Source of the DNA: Monosiga brevicollis MX1
Taxonomy: Eukaryota; Opisthokonta; Choanoflagellata; Craspedida; Salpingoecidae
Direction: 5' to 3'
Length of the DNA stretch: 64,000 nucleotides
Assembly: GCF_000002865.3 (NCBI RefSeq)
Contig: NW_001865040.1
Span: 618,905 to 682,904, forward strand
In this document: in pieces, positions 1-11,601 of the stretch
How the letters are laid out: every line of letters begins with the position of its first letter
How positions within the stretch are numbered: the stretch's first letter is position 1
Made by a program: the position numbers and the translations under genes
Notes under the pieces: generated by a model
Database searches by the model: none
What the model saw: the letters and a program-made list of their open reading frames with translations, nothing else
Told to the model about the DNA's origin: nothing

Positions 1-272
1 GACGGCGGCCGGCGTTGATTGTGATCGCAATCCAACTTGCTTGGGAGGCTTCGAACCGTGCAGTTCCGCTGAATCTATTATGGGGATGCCAATTGGTTTG
101 CGAACGAATCTATCTTTTATCGTCACCTTTGTTACCCCGACTCAATCGCGCTACATTCGTTTTATCCACATCTTCTGCTCGTTTTACGCATTCAATTCAC
201 CATTGTATCGGCTTTATTTCTTCATTATCTTCATTTATCACTGCATTTTCTCCATCGTGCTTGAGAGAGAAA

Positions 273-1213
273 ATGGCGCACTCGGAGGAAGAGGCTGGTC
301 CTGCCACTGCCAGAACCGCCAAAGACCGGGTAAGACCCAAGGCGCAAAGGTGGAGAGTTGTCTTGTTGCCGCTGCAAACTCGCTTTGAGCTCAACTTTTT
401 TCGAATGTGACAACGACACCACGCCACCCACCCGCAGGCCCAGCTGTTGAACGATGCCTTTCACCAATTCCAGCTCCCAACACCACCAGAGCCATCTCCA
501 TTGGCAGTGCGTGCAACAGGCTACCTGGCGATGTTTTGTCTTGCACCACGGCAGCAACCCCCCCCCCCCGGTACAAGATTGTCAATCACGCTCAAGTCCT
601 TGAAACCTTGCGCTTTGGTCCTCCGCAGACGATGGCCCGGATCAATCGATGCAGTGACTGGCTGCTCCCCATTTGGACAGTGATTCATAAGCAGACCCGT
701 CGAACAAAGGCCGTGGTCGCTGCCCAAATCACCCGTGAGCTCATTGCTCTGCTTGAACCCGAACACAGGCCTCCAACCGCTGTGGTCGATTACTTGCAGG
801 CCGTTGCCGACGCCGTTCACATGGGTACTAGCGCCGCCCCATCTGAGGCCGTCCGCCTCAGCTCCAGTCTCGAAGAGGACGCCACATGCGCCTGTCAGGA
901 GCTTATTGCTGCCATTACGGACATTTATTATAGTTTGCAGATGCTCTTTGAAATCCACGTCCCGTACCATAACCTCATGGTCATGGGCCGCCCCATCCGG
1001 CGACTGCAGAATCACCCTTTCCCTGAATCTCTGCTGACCGAACAGTTGATGCTGCAATGGAAGCGCTTGGCCGTCGCTGACGCCCGGGCTTGCCGCCTTA
1101 TACGCCACCCGCGATCGCTCTGGCGCCGCTTTCTAGATACTCTGGTCCGCACCGATCTGAGGCAGCTACAGGCAGACAACGATCCTAAACCCAGCGCGCC
1201 GCCGCCGGTCTGA
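273..1213 (+). CDS. TFIIS N-terminal (LW) domain-like protein, spliced
   Basis: Three coding exons fit: 273-329, 438-506 and 629-1213. Introns are 330-437 (GTAAGA...CAG) and 507-628 (GTGCGT...CAG), both phase 0, giving about 236 residues. Near the C-terminal third the chain reads LQMLFEIHVPYHNLMVMG, then RPIRRLQNHP, then a segment ending LMLQWKRLAVA. This matches the helical bundle pattern of the TFIIS N-terminal/LW domain shared by TFIIS, elongin A, MED26, IWS1 and PPP1R10, where a 'GR.(V/I)..LRKHP' helix is followed by 'LV.KWK.LV'. That domain binds transcription-elongation partners in the nucleus; the role here is inferred. No zinc ribbon or other domain is visible, and the tail is a short proline-rich end (SAPPPV). 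The family member cannot be named. The C-run at 561-569 lies inside intron 2, so no frameshift is needed. Confidence 0.5.
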
Positions 1214-1431
1214 TCACCCAGCCTCACCCCTCCAAAGAAGAGCAAGCTGCTGAGCAGCAGTCACGTTTGTCTACACTCACTTGCATCAACATCACCGGCT
1301 TTTCGATAGCATTGTGTACGCATGTCATGAGACTGCTTGTGTGACGTCAATTGTAGGCCCAGAATTGGCCTTTGAATTCTGCTCAGGTTCAAAGCACATG
1401 AACAACAAAAACACGCCTGCTTCAACATTTC

Positions 1432-4400
1432 TTATGCACCAAAGTGGACGCGATAGACGCGGGCGTTGCGGTCCGAGAGTGTCACGTCATAGATTTGGAT
1501 GTCATTGGCGGGCATTACGTCCAATTGTTGGGAGAGTCCATCGCAGGACATTTCTTGTACCGTCACTTGACGATCGTGAAGGCTTGGTAGCGAAAAGGTC
1601 AAGTCGACGGACACGTTGTAGGTCTGCCCAGCATCCAAAACGCCAGCAACAATGATAACTAATCAACCGAAGAAGGCCGTGAGCTAGCATGCACACTGGC
1701 ACGCCCGAAATGTCAAGTGAGCAAGCTCGGAAGCATACCGGCGCTCGCTTCGTCTTCATGAAGCCATACCGCTGACATGGCACTCGGGAACGGTCCTAAA
1801 AGGCCCAATAAGACAGGCACATGAGCGGCAGCTGAGATGCCTATTGAGATGCGCTTGCATGCTCGAACAAATCCATTGACAAACCGGCATTCTGAACGGC
1901 GGTCTCCACAGCCATGAACTCGGCTGGGGCAGGTGACAATGAGGGCGGCGCCAGGATGCGGCCGTGGGCCAAGTACCTGGAGGTAGAGACAGTTATTTGT
2001 AGATGAGCCACATATCCCATTTGGTCAGTCAGGCAAGTCGGGTTCTTACTCGAGCAGGCAAACGCGCAGGTTGCCATAGTATTCGACAGCCGCCACGATG
2101 GCGTCGCTGCTCTCGCTCATCCAGAGATCATACTCGCCCATCTTGCCACAACTACCACGGCGATTGTTCCCAGCCACAGAAATTGGTACATGAGCAAGGT
2201 TCGGATTCAGAAAACAATGAACCGTAGGCGCAAGGCGCTTGACAAAGTATCAAGCAAACGCACGATGTATCAACGTCCGGGCCTGAAGTCACGCCACCCA
2301 AAGAGAACCATCCCAGCTGAGCGCCATAGACAAATTGCGCCACAACTCGTGCCATCAAAGGGTCTTGGTCCGCCAAATCCTCAGCATTGAAAATGTCGCC
2401 AAACCCCACAAAGTAACCTGAAGCAAGGGTGCGAGGCCGAGTGCAGATGAGAAATGAGCAGGCTCGAGACCAGTTCAAACGCAGGGCCGCGCAAGCGCAC
2501 CGCCATAGATGGCTGGGAAAGCTGGAACCAAGGCCTTGGTGCCCACAAAGGCTGGTTCAAAGGCCACCAGTGTCAAAAAGCCGCTGATTGCATCCATGTA
2601 GGGTTCACTGTTGGACTCAGTGACCAGGGGAACTGTAGGGCCCACCTATGGTCAAAGTGTGTGTCAGACCTGTAGAAACACAAGCAGAGCTCAACCCCTA
2701 CCCAACCCTACTGTGGTACTTTTCGTCCTCGTCTTTCCTGGACGACACCACACGTCCAAGCGGGGCGGATTGCATGAAAAGAAGCCGCGTCTTTGCCAGC
2801 CATGTCAACCTACGCGCTGGCGCATGGCCTTGATGATGTCCACAATGCCGGTGCGCCAGTAAAAGCCGCCTCCTTTCGTGTGATTATGCCAGCTCGTCCA
2901 GTCTGGCGTCGGGGCTGCTGCTGCGAGCTGGTCGATATACACGCCCTCCACGCCATAGGTGTTAACCAAGGCATCCACCGTGTCGGCCAAGGTAGTTTGC
3001 CAGTAGCTGCGTGGGACGGGGGTGTGATAAGCGCCAAAACCATCGTGAAATGCGTGTTTTTGTTGCTCTGCCGTTCTGTGTCATTTGGCTCATCCCCCGC
3101 AACACATACATGTCGGTTGGATCGGCCGTGTGGAAGGTCGAGCCCGAGCCATAGCTTTCGACGTAGAAGGATTGGTCGGCAGCTCCAAAACTGGGGTTGG
3201 CCTTGCGGCAGCAGTGATCACTGCCATTGTGCTGGGCATATGATGTCGAGGCCACATCGAAAATTCGACCATTGATGTAGGGGAAGATGTGAACGCCTTC
3301 CTTCTCCAGCTCGCGCACGACGGTGCCAAAGTAGTCACCGCCGCGCGGCGGCAAATAATCAGGATAATGCGTGTCAAAGCGGTAGCGCGCGCTTGCATTC
3401 GCATCTGGGCCCTGCTGCCACTCATACCAGTGAAGCGCCATGTTGGTGTTGAAACGTTCACTGTGAAGCACATTGATCAAGCCAGTGTGGTCCAAACCAA
3501 TAGATGAGTGCATGCAGGAGCAAAAACTTGGGAAATGAGCTTGCAATGCAACATGGTCGGCTCAAGATTGCGCGGCGTACCGGATGCGACGGGTGACGTT
3601 CAGGACCGTGTGGGGGTCACCTTGCGTCTCGTTGAAAATGTCGTGGCACTGCCAGCCGCTATTGATCCAGATGCTGTTATTGACATACCAGCCAGGGATA
3701 TCTTGTCGCTGGTGCAGACGACCGGCCTGCATCCACTGGGCCTCGCCGAGCGCAAAGGTTCGATACATCTGCGCCGCCTGATACCACAGGTCATCGCCGC
3801 CGCCTACCACGGCGAGTGTCAGTGGAAACGGCATGGTTGATTCGGCAAAGGGCAGGCCAGCATCCTCAACCAGGTAAACGATGCTGAGGGAGGCTACGTC
3901 TTCAACGGCTGCCGCATTGAGGAACTTGATGTATCCATAGCCATCGTGAGCTGCCAAGTACAGGCCTTGCCCCTCGTTGGCCGCCCCACCCCCTGCCGCC
4001 ATCCATTGCATGGTTGCGCCGGACGACGGATACGAGCCAGAGGCTGCAAAGGCGCCTTGGTAGCGGACGCCATACCCGGCGGGGAAGAATGCAGAGCCAT
4101 CCTCGGGTTGTCGCACATTGCGCAAGTTGAGCTCCAGCTGCCACAGGCTGGCCTTGGCTTTGGGACGATGATTGACAACCTTGGCGCGCAGCTCGTAGGC
4201 GTCTAGCGTGACATTGTGCTGCAACTCCAAGGTTAAACCAATGTCGATTTCCAGACCCTCGGTGATCTTGGGCCAGGAGAGGGCAAAGTCTTTGCCATGA
4301 GCCGAAATGTGGGCACTGGGACGCGTGCTACTCGGAAGGGAGATGGTGGACGTGCCACTTTCAGTGACCATGGTCACACTAAACCACTCGCACGTGACGT

Positions 4401-4557
4401 TGGTCAACAGGTTCACTTGCGCGCTGGCTGCACCTGACAAGCTGCTGAAACAACCCGCTTGATCCAGCGTCAGCGTCGTGGCACTGGTGCTCATGACCAT
4501 CAGCACCGCCAGCGCCACTAGCGCTGGCCACATACAATGACCACGCCCGCGCGTCAT
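1432..4557 (-). CDS. Secreted glycoside-hydrolase-like protein (DUF6259 type)
   Basis: Multi-exon gene read right to left. The start at 4557 opens a signal peptide (GHCMWPALVALAVLMVMSTS), preferred over an upstream in-frame ATG at 4596 because it puts the hydrophobic core near the N-terminus. A large beta-rich N-terminal region follows (exon 3.58-4.56 kb) with several N-glycosylation sequons. Next comes a barrel-like part with NMALHWYEWQQGPDANA, HIFPYINGRIFD and GVEGVYIDQLAAA. The last resembles the strand end carrying an acidic residue in TIM-barrel glycosidases. The C-terminal exons (GYFVGFGDIFNAEDLADQDP; RYLAHGRILAPPSLSP; a beta domain ending RVYRVHFGA) complete the order seen in DUF6259 proteins of bacteria and some protists. 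Secretion and polysaccharide hydrolysis are inferred; the substrate is unknown. Some exon edges between 2.0 and 3.1 kb were not fixed. Confidence 0.65.
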
Positions 4558-5036
4558 GATGCCAAATCCCTGAAGCGCCTCGCACCTCTCGAACAACGAA
4601 AAATAGCTCCAAACGCAAAGGTCGTGTTACACACTTTGATTGAAACAAAAAGACTCAGTGTCGCACTTTGACATTTTGGGTTTCAACTACTGATCGCATC
4701 ACGACCGGGTATGATGATATGGGTGAGGCCATGCGATGATCCTGGCCGGTTCTAACTGGAAAAAGTCCTTTGCAATTCAGGCTCTGGTGCAATAAGAATG
4801 AGCCGCAACAAGCCACCAAAAAATAAACAACAGATTAAGTGGCGCTGACTCAAACACCGACAGCCACTAACGGGTGGAGCAAGGGTCAAATACGCACACC
4901 GATCAAACAAAAAAATTACAAAAAAAGGGGGGGGGTGAGGGGCGCCTCGTGCGCTCAAAGAGTGTGCCTGTAAACCTTTACAGACAGTGCGAACAGATAC
5001 GCAGACCACGGGATAGCAGATGTTCGCTTTGGGCGC
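4558..5036. other. Intergenic, no gene seen
   Basis: Lies between the start of the DUF6259 gene and the stop of the next minus-strand gene. It probably holds the promoter of the former and the 3' UTR and terminator of the latter. It contains A/T runs (4910-4926) and a G run (4927-4935). No ORF with family features was found. Confidence 0.5.
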
Positions 5037-7393
5037 TTAGTTGTGACCACTAGGCCAGGGCGTAACAACGGCACGCTGCCAGGCTGCTAAGATACTCGTA
5101 TCCGATGTGTCTGTGGGCAAGTCAAAGTCAATGGCTCCACACTCAGTTATCAATGTAAGAAGGTCGTCGTCCTCGCGATCTTGTGGCAAGCTGGGCATTC
5201 ACGGCCGCGACGGAGAAGTGATGTGAGACACCATGACTGATGCCGCGCACAGAGAGAGAGAGCGCGCGCGCGCTGCGCGCGCCATGAGGAGACGAGTCGC
5301 ATTGACACTTACGTGCCCCGCAAAATGTTGGGTGGCTGGCGATTGGAGGCATCGCGGATATGTACGCGCAAGACGCCCTCGCTATCCTTTGCCGTGGCCA
5401 TGTTGCGAACATTGAGGTATAGCTTGCAGAGGGCGCGTACGGCTGCCACGCTTAGCTCCGAGTTGATGAGGTTATAGCTGCGCGTAGGTGGTTGACAATC
5501 AAGGATTGAAGCGAGCGAGGCAGATGGAAGCATGACGAGATGACGTGAGCAAAGGTGTCATTAGGCAATCCCCCATTGAGCTTCGAGAAGGACGGGTATC
5601 GATGAGGGCGCAAAGCATTCCAGACGGGGAAAAATGGGGCGCCTCACCTGTTGCACATGTTGTTGATAAACTCGGTCAGGCTGACAAAGGTGGTGTCTTC
5701 CAGTGAGCGGGCTGCCAATGAGGCCTTCTGCTCAAAATCGCCCGCATGGCACGCCGCACCAAAATTGGGGCAAACGGGACAAATAGAAATCAGTGAGAGC
5801 AAGCGGGTTCTGGTTGAAAATCAAACTTCAAGTGGGGACGGAAATCCGAGACACATACACCGGCGTGGGGCTTGTCAATGCGCCCCTTGAAGTGATCTCG
5901 CAAAGAGCGCAAATGCATGTCCACCCACTGAAAAAGGAGGGGTGGAATGGGGTGGAGTGAGGCCCGATGGATTCAACAGGTACAAAAAACCAACTCGCTC
6001 ACACGTGCAACCCTCGAGCAGTTTAGATTGAGCATACCGAATTGAAGGCGCGCAGGAGATTGGGGGACATGGAAGGCAAATGCACGCCCACTTGAGCAAA
6101 GGTGGTTGTCAGAAAGGGAGAGAAGGGGCGCCGTGTTTGCACCCCGATGGCGCCATCACTGATGGTTGACTAAGGTCGCCACAACATCAGGATGGAGTGA
6201 GCTGAATTAAACCACGTGGGTGCAAAAAAAAAGAACGGCAGTGGCAGTGCTACTTCGCACCATTCAGGGCCATGCAACCTGCGAGCGCAAACCTACCGCG
6301 AAGCCAGCCTCAAACCAAGCCAAGCGCGTCCACCGAACAAAACTATGGGAAGGCAACAAAAAACACAAAGAGGCATCAGGCGGCGCCACCCGTCAGAGAG
6401 CGAGCACAAGGGTGGACACCAACAAAGCGAGGGATGGTCGACGATTTCCAAAGAATAAAGGAGTGTCAGACGTACTCATCCTGCACACTGGGCCAGTTTG
6501 GCATCTCTGTGCGAAGGGCCGCATCGAGGGCAGTAGCCTTCATTTTTTTGCGCGCCGGCCGACCGGCACGGGTGAGTTCTTGGCGACCTGTCGGTGAGCA
6601 TGGACATGAAACGCACAAATCAAGTTTTCGAGAAATATGAGAGCGCCAGAGGGTCTTTGAACCATTGTGTGCGTGGAGTGGTATCGGTTGCCGGAAACGC
6701 CCACATCACGTTGCTTGAGCTTGGTTTTGTTTTTGCAGAAGATGGAGGCACGGTGTGCGGCGCAAGGGGCGTACCAGAAGCTGGGTCAGGATTTGGAAGG
6801 TGGTTGGCATCCGTTGCGGCATCGGGCGTATGTGCAGACGGGCTGGGCAGGACGGACGAGGCACCCGAGCTGGAGGGGCCGCCGAGGATCGAGGCGCTGG
6901 GGTTGTACAGGCCGGGATTGAGCGCACCGAGACCGGCAGAAGCATGGGGGGTGGTGCCGTTGCCAAGCAGAGCAAGAGCAAAGTCCGGGGCCATGAGTTG
7001 AGTGCGGAGGCCAGGCCCGTTGGCGAGGGGATTGGAGGCCATGGTGACAGAGGTGGCGGGATTGCCCAAGGAGAAGGGGTGCAATGAGCCCAGGGCTGTG
7101 GCGCTGGCTCCATTCGTGAGGTTGGGGGCATTCATTTGCTGCATGGAGCAGAGGCGGGCTTGCGCCACGAGCAGTTTGAGGGTGGCATGATTGATGGCCA
7201 CGAGATGGTAAAAGGCACGCTTGGACAGGTTTTCGTCCCATTTGACGTTGGGCCCAACGCCAAGGTGCTCAAAATGGGCGTGCGGCCCACGCATGAACGA
7301 GTTGATGACGATACGTTCGGCCTCATTCAGACAGCTCAGATCAAGCGAGCTTAGGTCGTGGGCGCTGCTTGCCGCAGCGTTGTTGGGATCCAT
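5037..7393 (-). CDS. Unrecognised multi-exon protein with AT-hook-like basic patch, probably nuclear
   Basis: The first exon starts at 7393 (MDPNNAAASSAHDLSSLDLS) and encodes a helical segment with INSFMRGPHAHFEHLGVGPN and KRAFYHLVAINHATLKLLVAQ, then a long Pro/Ser/Ala/Gly linker. Its donor is probably the GTACGC following 'PDPAS'. The next exon has a basic AT-hook-like patch (TRAGRPARKKMKA). A GTACGT donor after 'SVQDE' joins in frame at CAG|TGATGGC to GVHLPSMSPNLLRAFNS, so what first looks like two genes is one. Later exons read WVDMHLRSLRDHFKGRIDKP, SLEDTTFVSLTEFINNMCN and YNLINSELSVAAVRALCKLY. The last exon gives an acidic tail (REDDDLLTLITECGAIDFDL) and stops at 5037. I do not recognise the family. 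The basic GRP patch and low-complexity linker suggest a chromatin or transcription role, but this is inference. Exact splice choices around 6.6-6.8 kb are uncertain. Confidence 0.55.
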
Positions 7394-7913
7394 GTTGGGA
7401 GGTCACCGAAGCTGGAGCGGGTGGGGCACCCAATGAAGTGAGGAGCCAGCCAATGGCCAACGTCTCTGTGAAAAGGGCTGGCTGTGTCTGAGCCGCAAGT
7501 GCACGGGCTATCAGCCAATGAGGATATGGCTTGTCACTCAGGCCCCACAAATTGTCAGGCGACACGGTCGGTGCGCCAAGCGACACCGAGACATGTCCTC
7601 TCGTCACCACAGGTGCCGGGTGGAAGAGGGATTCACCGCAGCCACTGCTGCGCGTTGCAACTGCACCTGAAGCAATCTCGTTTATCCATCCGCCAACCCG
7701 TCCGCGCGTTGAAAGTTGAGGTATCTGAAAGCCGTCAACCCGCGCCGACGCGTTGTGTCAGCTTTGCGCTGAGGCGAGGGCGTGGTCTACAACTGCCCGC
7801 TCGCACAAAGCACTGAAGAAAGGACGTTCGTTCAACGAGCCCCTGCCCTATAAAACGAATGCCGCAACGCAGCAACAAGGGCGCCGTTGGTGCTCCAGGA
7901 CCAACCGCAAGCA

Positions 7914-7957
<44 letters not shown>

Positions 7958-8054
7958 ACCTCTCAGACCTCTGACGTGCCAACAAGGGCAGTGAGCCTCA
8001 GACTCATGTGTTCTGCCGCGCAGTGAGATTGAGCAGTAGTTAAAGACCAGAGCG
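7394..8054. promoter_or_regulatory. Divergent intergenic region with (CT)19
   Basis: Shared upstream region of the minus-strand unknown gene and the plus-strand PepE gene. A perfect (CT)19 tract lies at 7917-7954, about 100 bp before the PepE start, as in pyrimidine-rich promoters. No TATA box is convincing. A bidirectional promoter is inferred from orientation only. Confidence 0.4.
7917..7954. repeat. (CT)19 microsatellite
   Basis: Perfect CT run about 100 bp upstream of the PepE start codon. Confidence 0.95.
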
Positions 8055-9704
8055 ATGGCACAGCGACGCGTATTGCTCGTGAGCAACTCTACGGTACGCT
8101 TCCCCCTGGAGATGGTTTCGGAGCACACCCATGGTTGATCGCCTGACTCGGCTGGTGCGACCAGACCCATCCCACCGGTTACCTGGACCATTGCGCCAAA
8201 GACATGGTCAACTTCTTGGGCCCAGACGTCAAGACCATTCTTTTTGTTCCCTATGCACTCAAGGTACTCTCCTGCTCAAAGAGGTGGACTTGCTTTCTGT
8301 GAGCACCGCCCTCGGGGCCTCGTGGCGACTGTTCAGCATTCGCCAACGCACCCGCCTCATCCCTTGTTCCAACTGATGCCTCTAGGATCACGATGGCTAC
8401 GCTGCCAAGGCCAAGGAACGCTTTGCCGTCATGGGCTTTAGTGTGTACCTTGCCGCACTGGTCGCCCACCATGCTCTCTGGCCGCGAATTTCGCCTCTCA
8501 CGCAATCCGACGCGCTCCCGTGACCCGACGTTGATATCACTGCAGAGGCGGCTTCCATCCACGAATTTGAAGACCAACAGGCAGCCGTGGTACGATGTTG
8601 AATGCATGGGCACCAAACTCCTCATAGCGTTGCTCTCACGCACTGGTGCCGAGGACTGTAGGCTAGCCATGATGCCATGTTTGTGGGTGGAGGCAACACC
8701 TTTCGCCTTCTCAAGACCCTGCAGGACAAGAACGTATGATTCACGCCCTGTGGTGCATGGGCACTGGTCTTGACGTTATCCGTTCTAATGCCTTTGATCT
8801 TGACATTCCACAGTTGATTCAAATCATTCGTCGGCGCGTCCTGGAACAAGGCATGCCCTACATGGGCGCCAGCGCCGGTCAGACTGAACCGCGCCCAACC
8901 TGACAATTGGCATCAATCAGTACACACCTCCCTCTCATTCGCTGCCCGTTATACTATCACAGGTAGCAACATTGCATGCCCAGGCATCTTTACCACCAAT
9001 GACATGCCCATTGTCCAACCCTCCTCCTTTTTGGCCCTTGGCCTCGTTCCTTTTCAGGTTTGGTCGTGCTCGAGTATCGTGACTTTGCCCAGCGCACATA
9101 CACACCCGGACACTGGCGCAAGTTGTCAAGACCTCTACCTATCAACAGACATTGCTATGTGCGCGCAATGAGGAAGCAGACTCACAGTGGCTGCCTGCTC
9201 ATCCACCCGCTTGTTGCTGTTCAGCTTAATGCGCATTATCTAGAGCCTGATCCCACGTCAACGCACAAGGGAGAGACTCGTGCCGAGCGCCTCGCACAAT
9301 TTCATGAAGAAAACGATCTGCCCGTCGTCGGTGCGTAGCATCCAACACCGCACCCGCATGCAGACACCACCTGTGCACCTACAGCGAGTCCGCGGTGCCC
9401 TACTTACTGCTGACTCCCTCAGGCCTCCCAGAAGGCATGATGATCGAGGTCGTTGGTGACAAGGCCGTTCTACGCGGCATGGATCGTGATGTGCGCCTCT
9501 TTGCTCCGGGCAAGGTGAGATGGGGTGGTGCCCTTGTGAATTATTTGCTCCCAGCCACAAGCAACGTGCTGCACCGCACCTAACAGCCCAACACGACATG
9601 CACTTGATCACCAGCCCATGGAGACCCGCAAGACCGGCGCTACACTCGATGACTTTATGCAAGCTGCCGAGCCCGCGCACAAGCGCATCAAGCACAGCGA
9701 GTAA
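8055..9704 (+). CDS. Alpha-aspartyl dipeptidase (PepE type, peptidase family S51)
   Basis: About seven short exons start [13 protein letters not shown], then GT donor, and continue [20 protein letters not shown] and ILFVPYALK. The order matches bacterial PepE, which hydrolyses Asp-X dipeptides in the cytosol. [12 protein letters not shown] matches the PepE GGGNTF signature. The serine nucleophile motif [12 protein letters not shown] is assembled across an intron near 8875-8961. [10 protein letters not shown] supplies the Asp and LNAHYLEP the His of the Ser-Asp/Glu-His arrangement. [10 protein letters not shown] and [19 protein letters not shown] are also conserved. The tail ([17 protein letters not shown]) is an extension after the core. 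It converges with DAP3. Bacterial-type origin is possible, but the many introns show long residence. Exon edges in 8.28-8.76 kb are approximate. Confidence 0.85.
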
Positions 9705-10017
9705 AAGTGACCCCGGCCCCCCTGGTTCATTTTGCACACCCTCGCAAACACACCACCCAACCCTAGTTACTTCTACGTGACAAAATTCAGGGTACCGAAG
9801 ATCCATCCAGACTTGACTTGTGTCACGACTCTTTTTATATGAATTTTCTTGTGCGTTTGAAAGGTATTACATGCCCTCGTGTGAAGGGTTCAAAAGGGTT
9901 CACACCCAGACGGCAAATGAGATGAGGGGTGACCCCACACGTTGGGTACTCCTGAGTTCATCGGTCTTTGCAGCTATCAGACAAAGCTGCGCGCACCGCA
10001 ATGATGCTGGCGCGCAA
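9705..10017. other. Convergent intergenic spacer
   Basis: About 310 bp between the stop of the PepE gene and the stop of the DAP3 gene on the other strand. It holds both 3' ends; no gene seen. Confidence 0.5.
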
Positions 10018-11569
10018 TTAGTGCCGGCGCATCATGATGCTGATTGACGCCGGGTCAAAGTCGGTCAACAGTTGAAGCTCTGCTGCAAAGTGGGCATCCT
10101 TAGCCGGATTGGGCAGCGTAGTCCACCCAATGCCACTGTGAAAGCCTGCCAAAAATACAAAAAACACATCCACAAACATAATCGTCATATTACATCTCGC
10201 GAGAGGAAGAGACATGCACAAGGCGATGGCCAAATCAGCTCGATACCACTGACCAATGACGGAGCTGACTTCTTCCAGGGTGTAGTTTTTCATGCGCACG
10301 GCGCAAGCGGGTTGCTTGAGATCATTCTCGCCCTTGTCCAGACGCTGCGAGTTTCGAATGGCAGTGCGGAGGCCCTCATTCATGTTCACCGTCAAACCAC
10401 CATATCTGTGCAAAAGCAAGGCGTGAGATGTGGGAGATCCGATATACTTGCATGCATATATTAAGTGAAAAAACATGACCCGATAAAGAAGCTTCATCAA
10501 CAACACGCACTCGGAGGCGGCGGTCACCACAACATGCTGACGCTGCTGGGCTTCAGTCAGGCCTTCGCCGGTGGCGAGCTGGCGAAACGTGCGCAACAAC
10601 GCATTCTGCATGTTTTCAACAGTTGAAACAAAACGTTGTGAGCTCGCCATTAAAATTCGTGCTAGTAACATGCAACCAGTACAAGCAGGCTACAAACGTC
10701 TTGGAGCGAGATTTTCTCCCAAAAACCGTCCTTTTGAGGACATTCTTGCTCATAGAGCACGTTGACCTCGTCAATGACGCTAACCACGGGTGGTCTGTGT
10801 TTCCTCCCGCCCGACACGCGATGAGGACATTGCGTGAGCCAAAAGCAACAACATGGCTACAGCCGGCAAGAGGGGTTGTCACGCTTACCGGTTGGGGTTC
10901 TCCAAAAGCTCGTTGATGGCGATGAGAGCCAGGTCGGTTGCGATGCGGTTATTTTGCTGTGCCATGTCCGACAACTAAAAAGCCATGTGGTAAACCAGTC
11001 AACCTGACAACAAAAAAATGCGCAGCTACCGGTCCAGGCCCTAAACCAACCTCGGACAAGGCTGTGCCCTGTGGCAGAACAATGTCCTGCGAAAGCGTGT
11101 GCTCCTTGGTCGTGGTCATCTGAGAGGCGCAAAGACGCATGGCTCAATGAGAAGGCCCCAAAGACCCCACAGTGCAAGCGCCTCGCCATCGGTGAACGCC
11201 CGTATACCTGGCCAAGCAATTCAGAGTTCAATGCATTAAAGGTGTGGAGCCAGAAGCGCGCATCAATGTTAAGGTCAATGTCGCCAGGGCGTGTGGTCGA
11301 GATATCCACCGTGTTGGGTTCAAAATACCACTGGGCCGCTGTGGCGGTTGGCGAAAGAAAGTGAGACAGTGCCGGTTAAAAAGACAAGAGCAACAATGTC
11401 ACAGGAGACGCACTTCGGAAAGCAGGCAAGATAGCGTAGGATTTGCAGTAGTAGTGATGCAAAATATGGCCAAGCGCACTCGTCTTGCCCAGGCTGCGGC
11501 ACCGCCGAATGGCCATGAGTCGTAGGACGCTCGTTGATCAAATGAAAGGTCAGATGTTTCTTTTCTTTT

Positions 11570-11601
<32 letters not shown>

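Noticed and set aside
45-57. tRNA T-arm-like GGCTTCGAACCG
   Set aside because: The flanking bases do not form a T-stem or a cloverleaf.
561-570. C homopolymer that seems to shift the frame of the first gene
   Set aside because: A GTGCGT donor at 507 and CAG acceptor at 628 remove the run as intron and keep frame.
5875-6099. A separate gene downstream of 6466
   Set aside because: The exon joins in frame to the upstream exon through GTACGT...CAG, so one gene is simpler.
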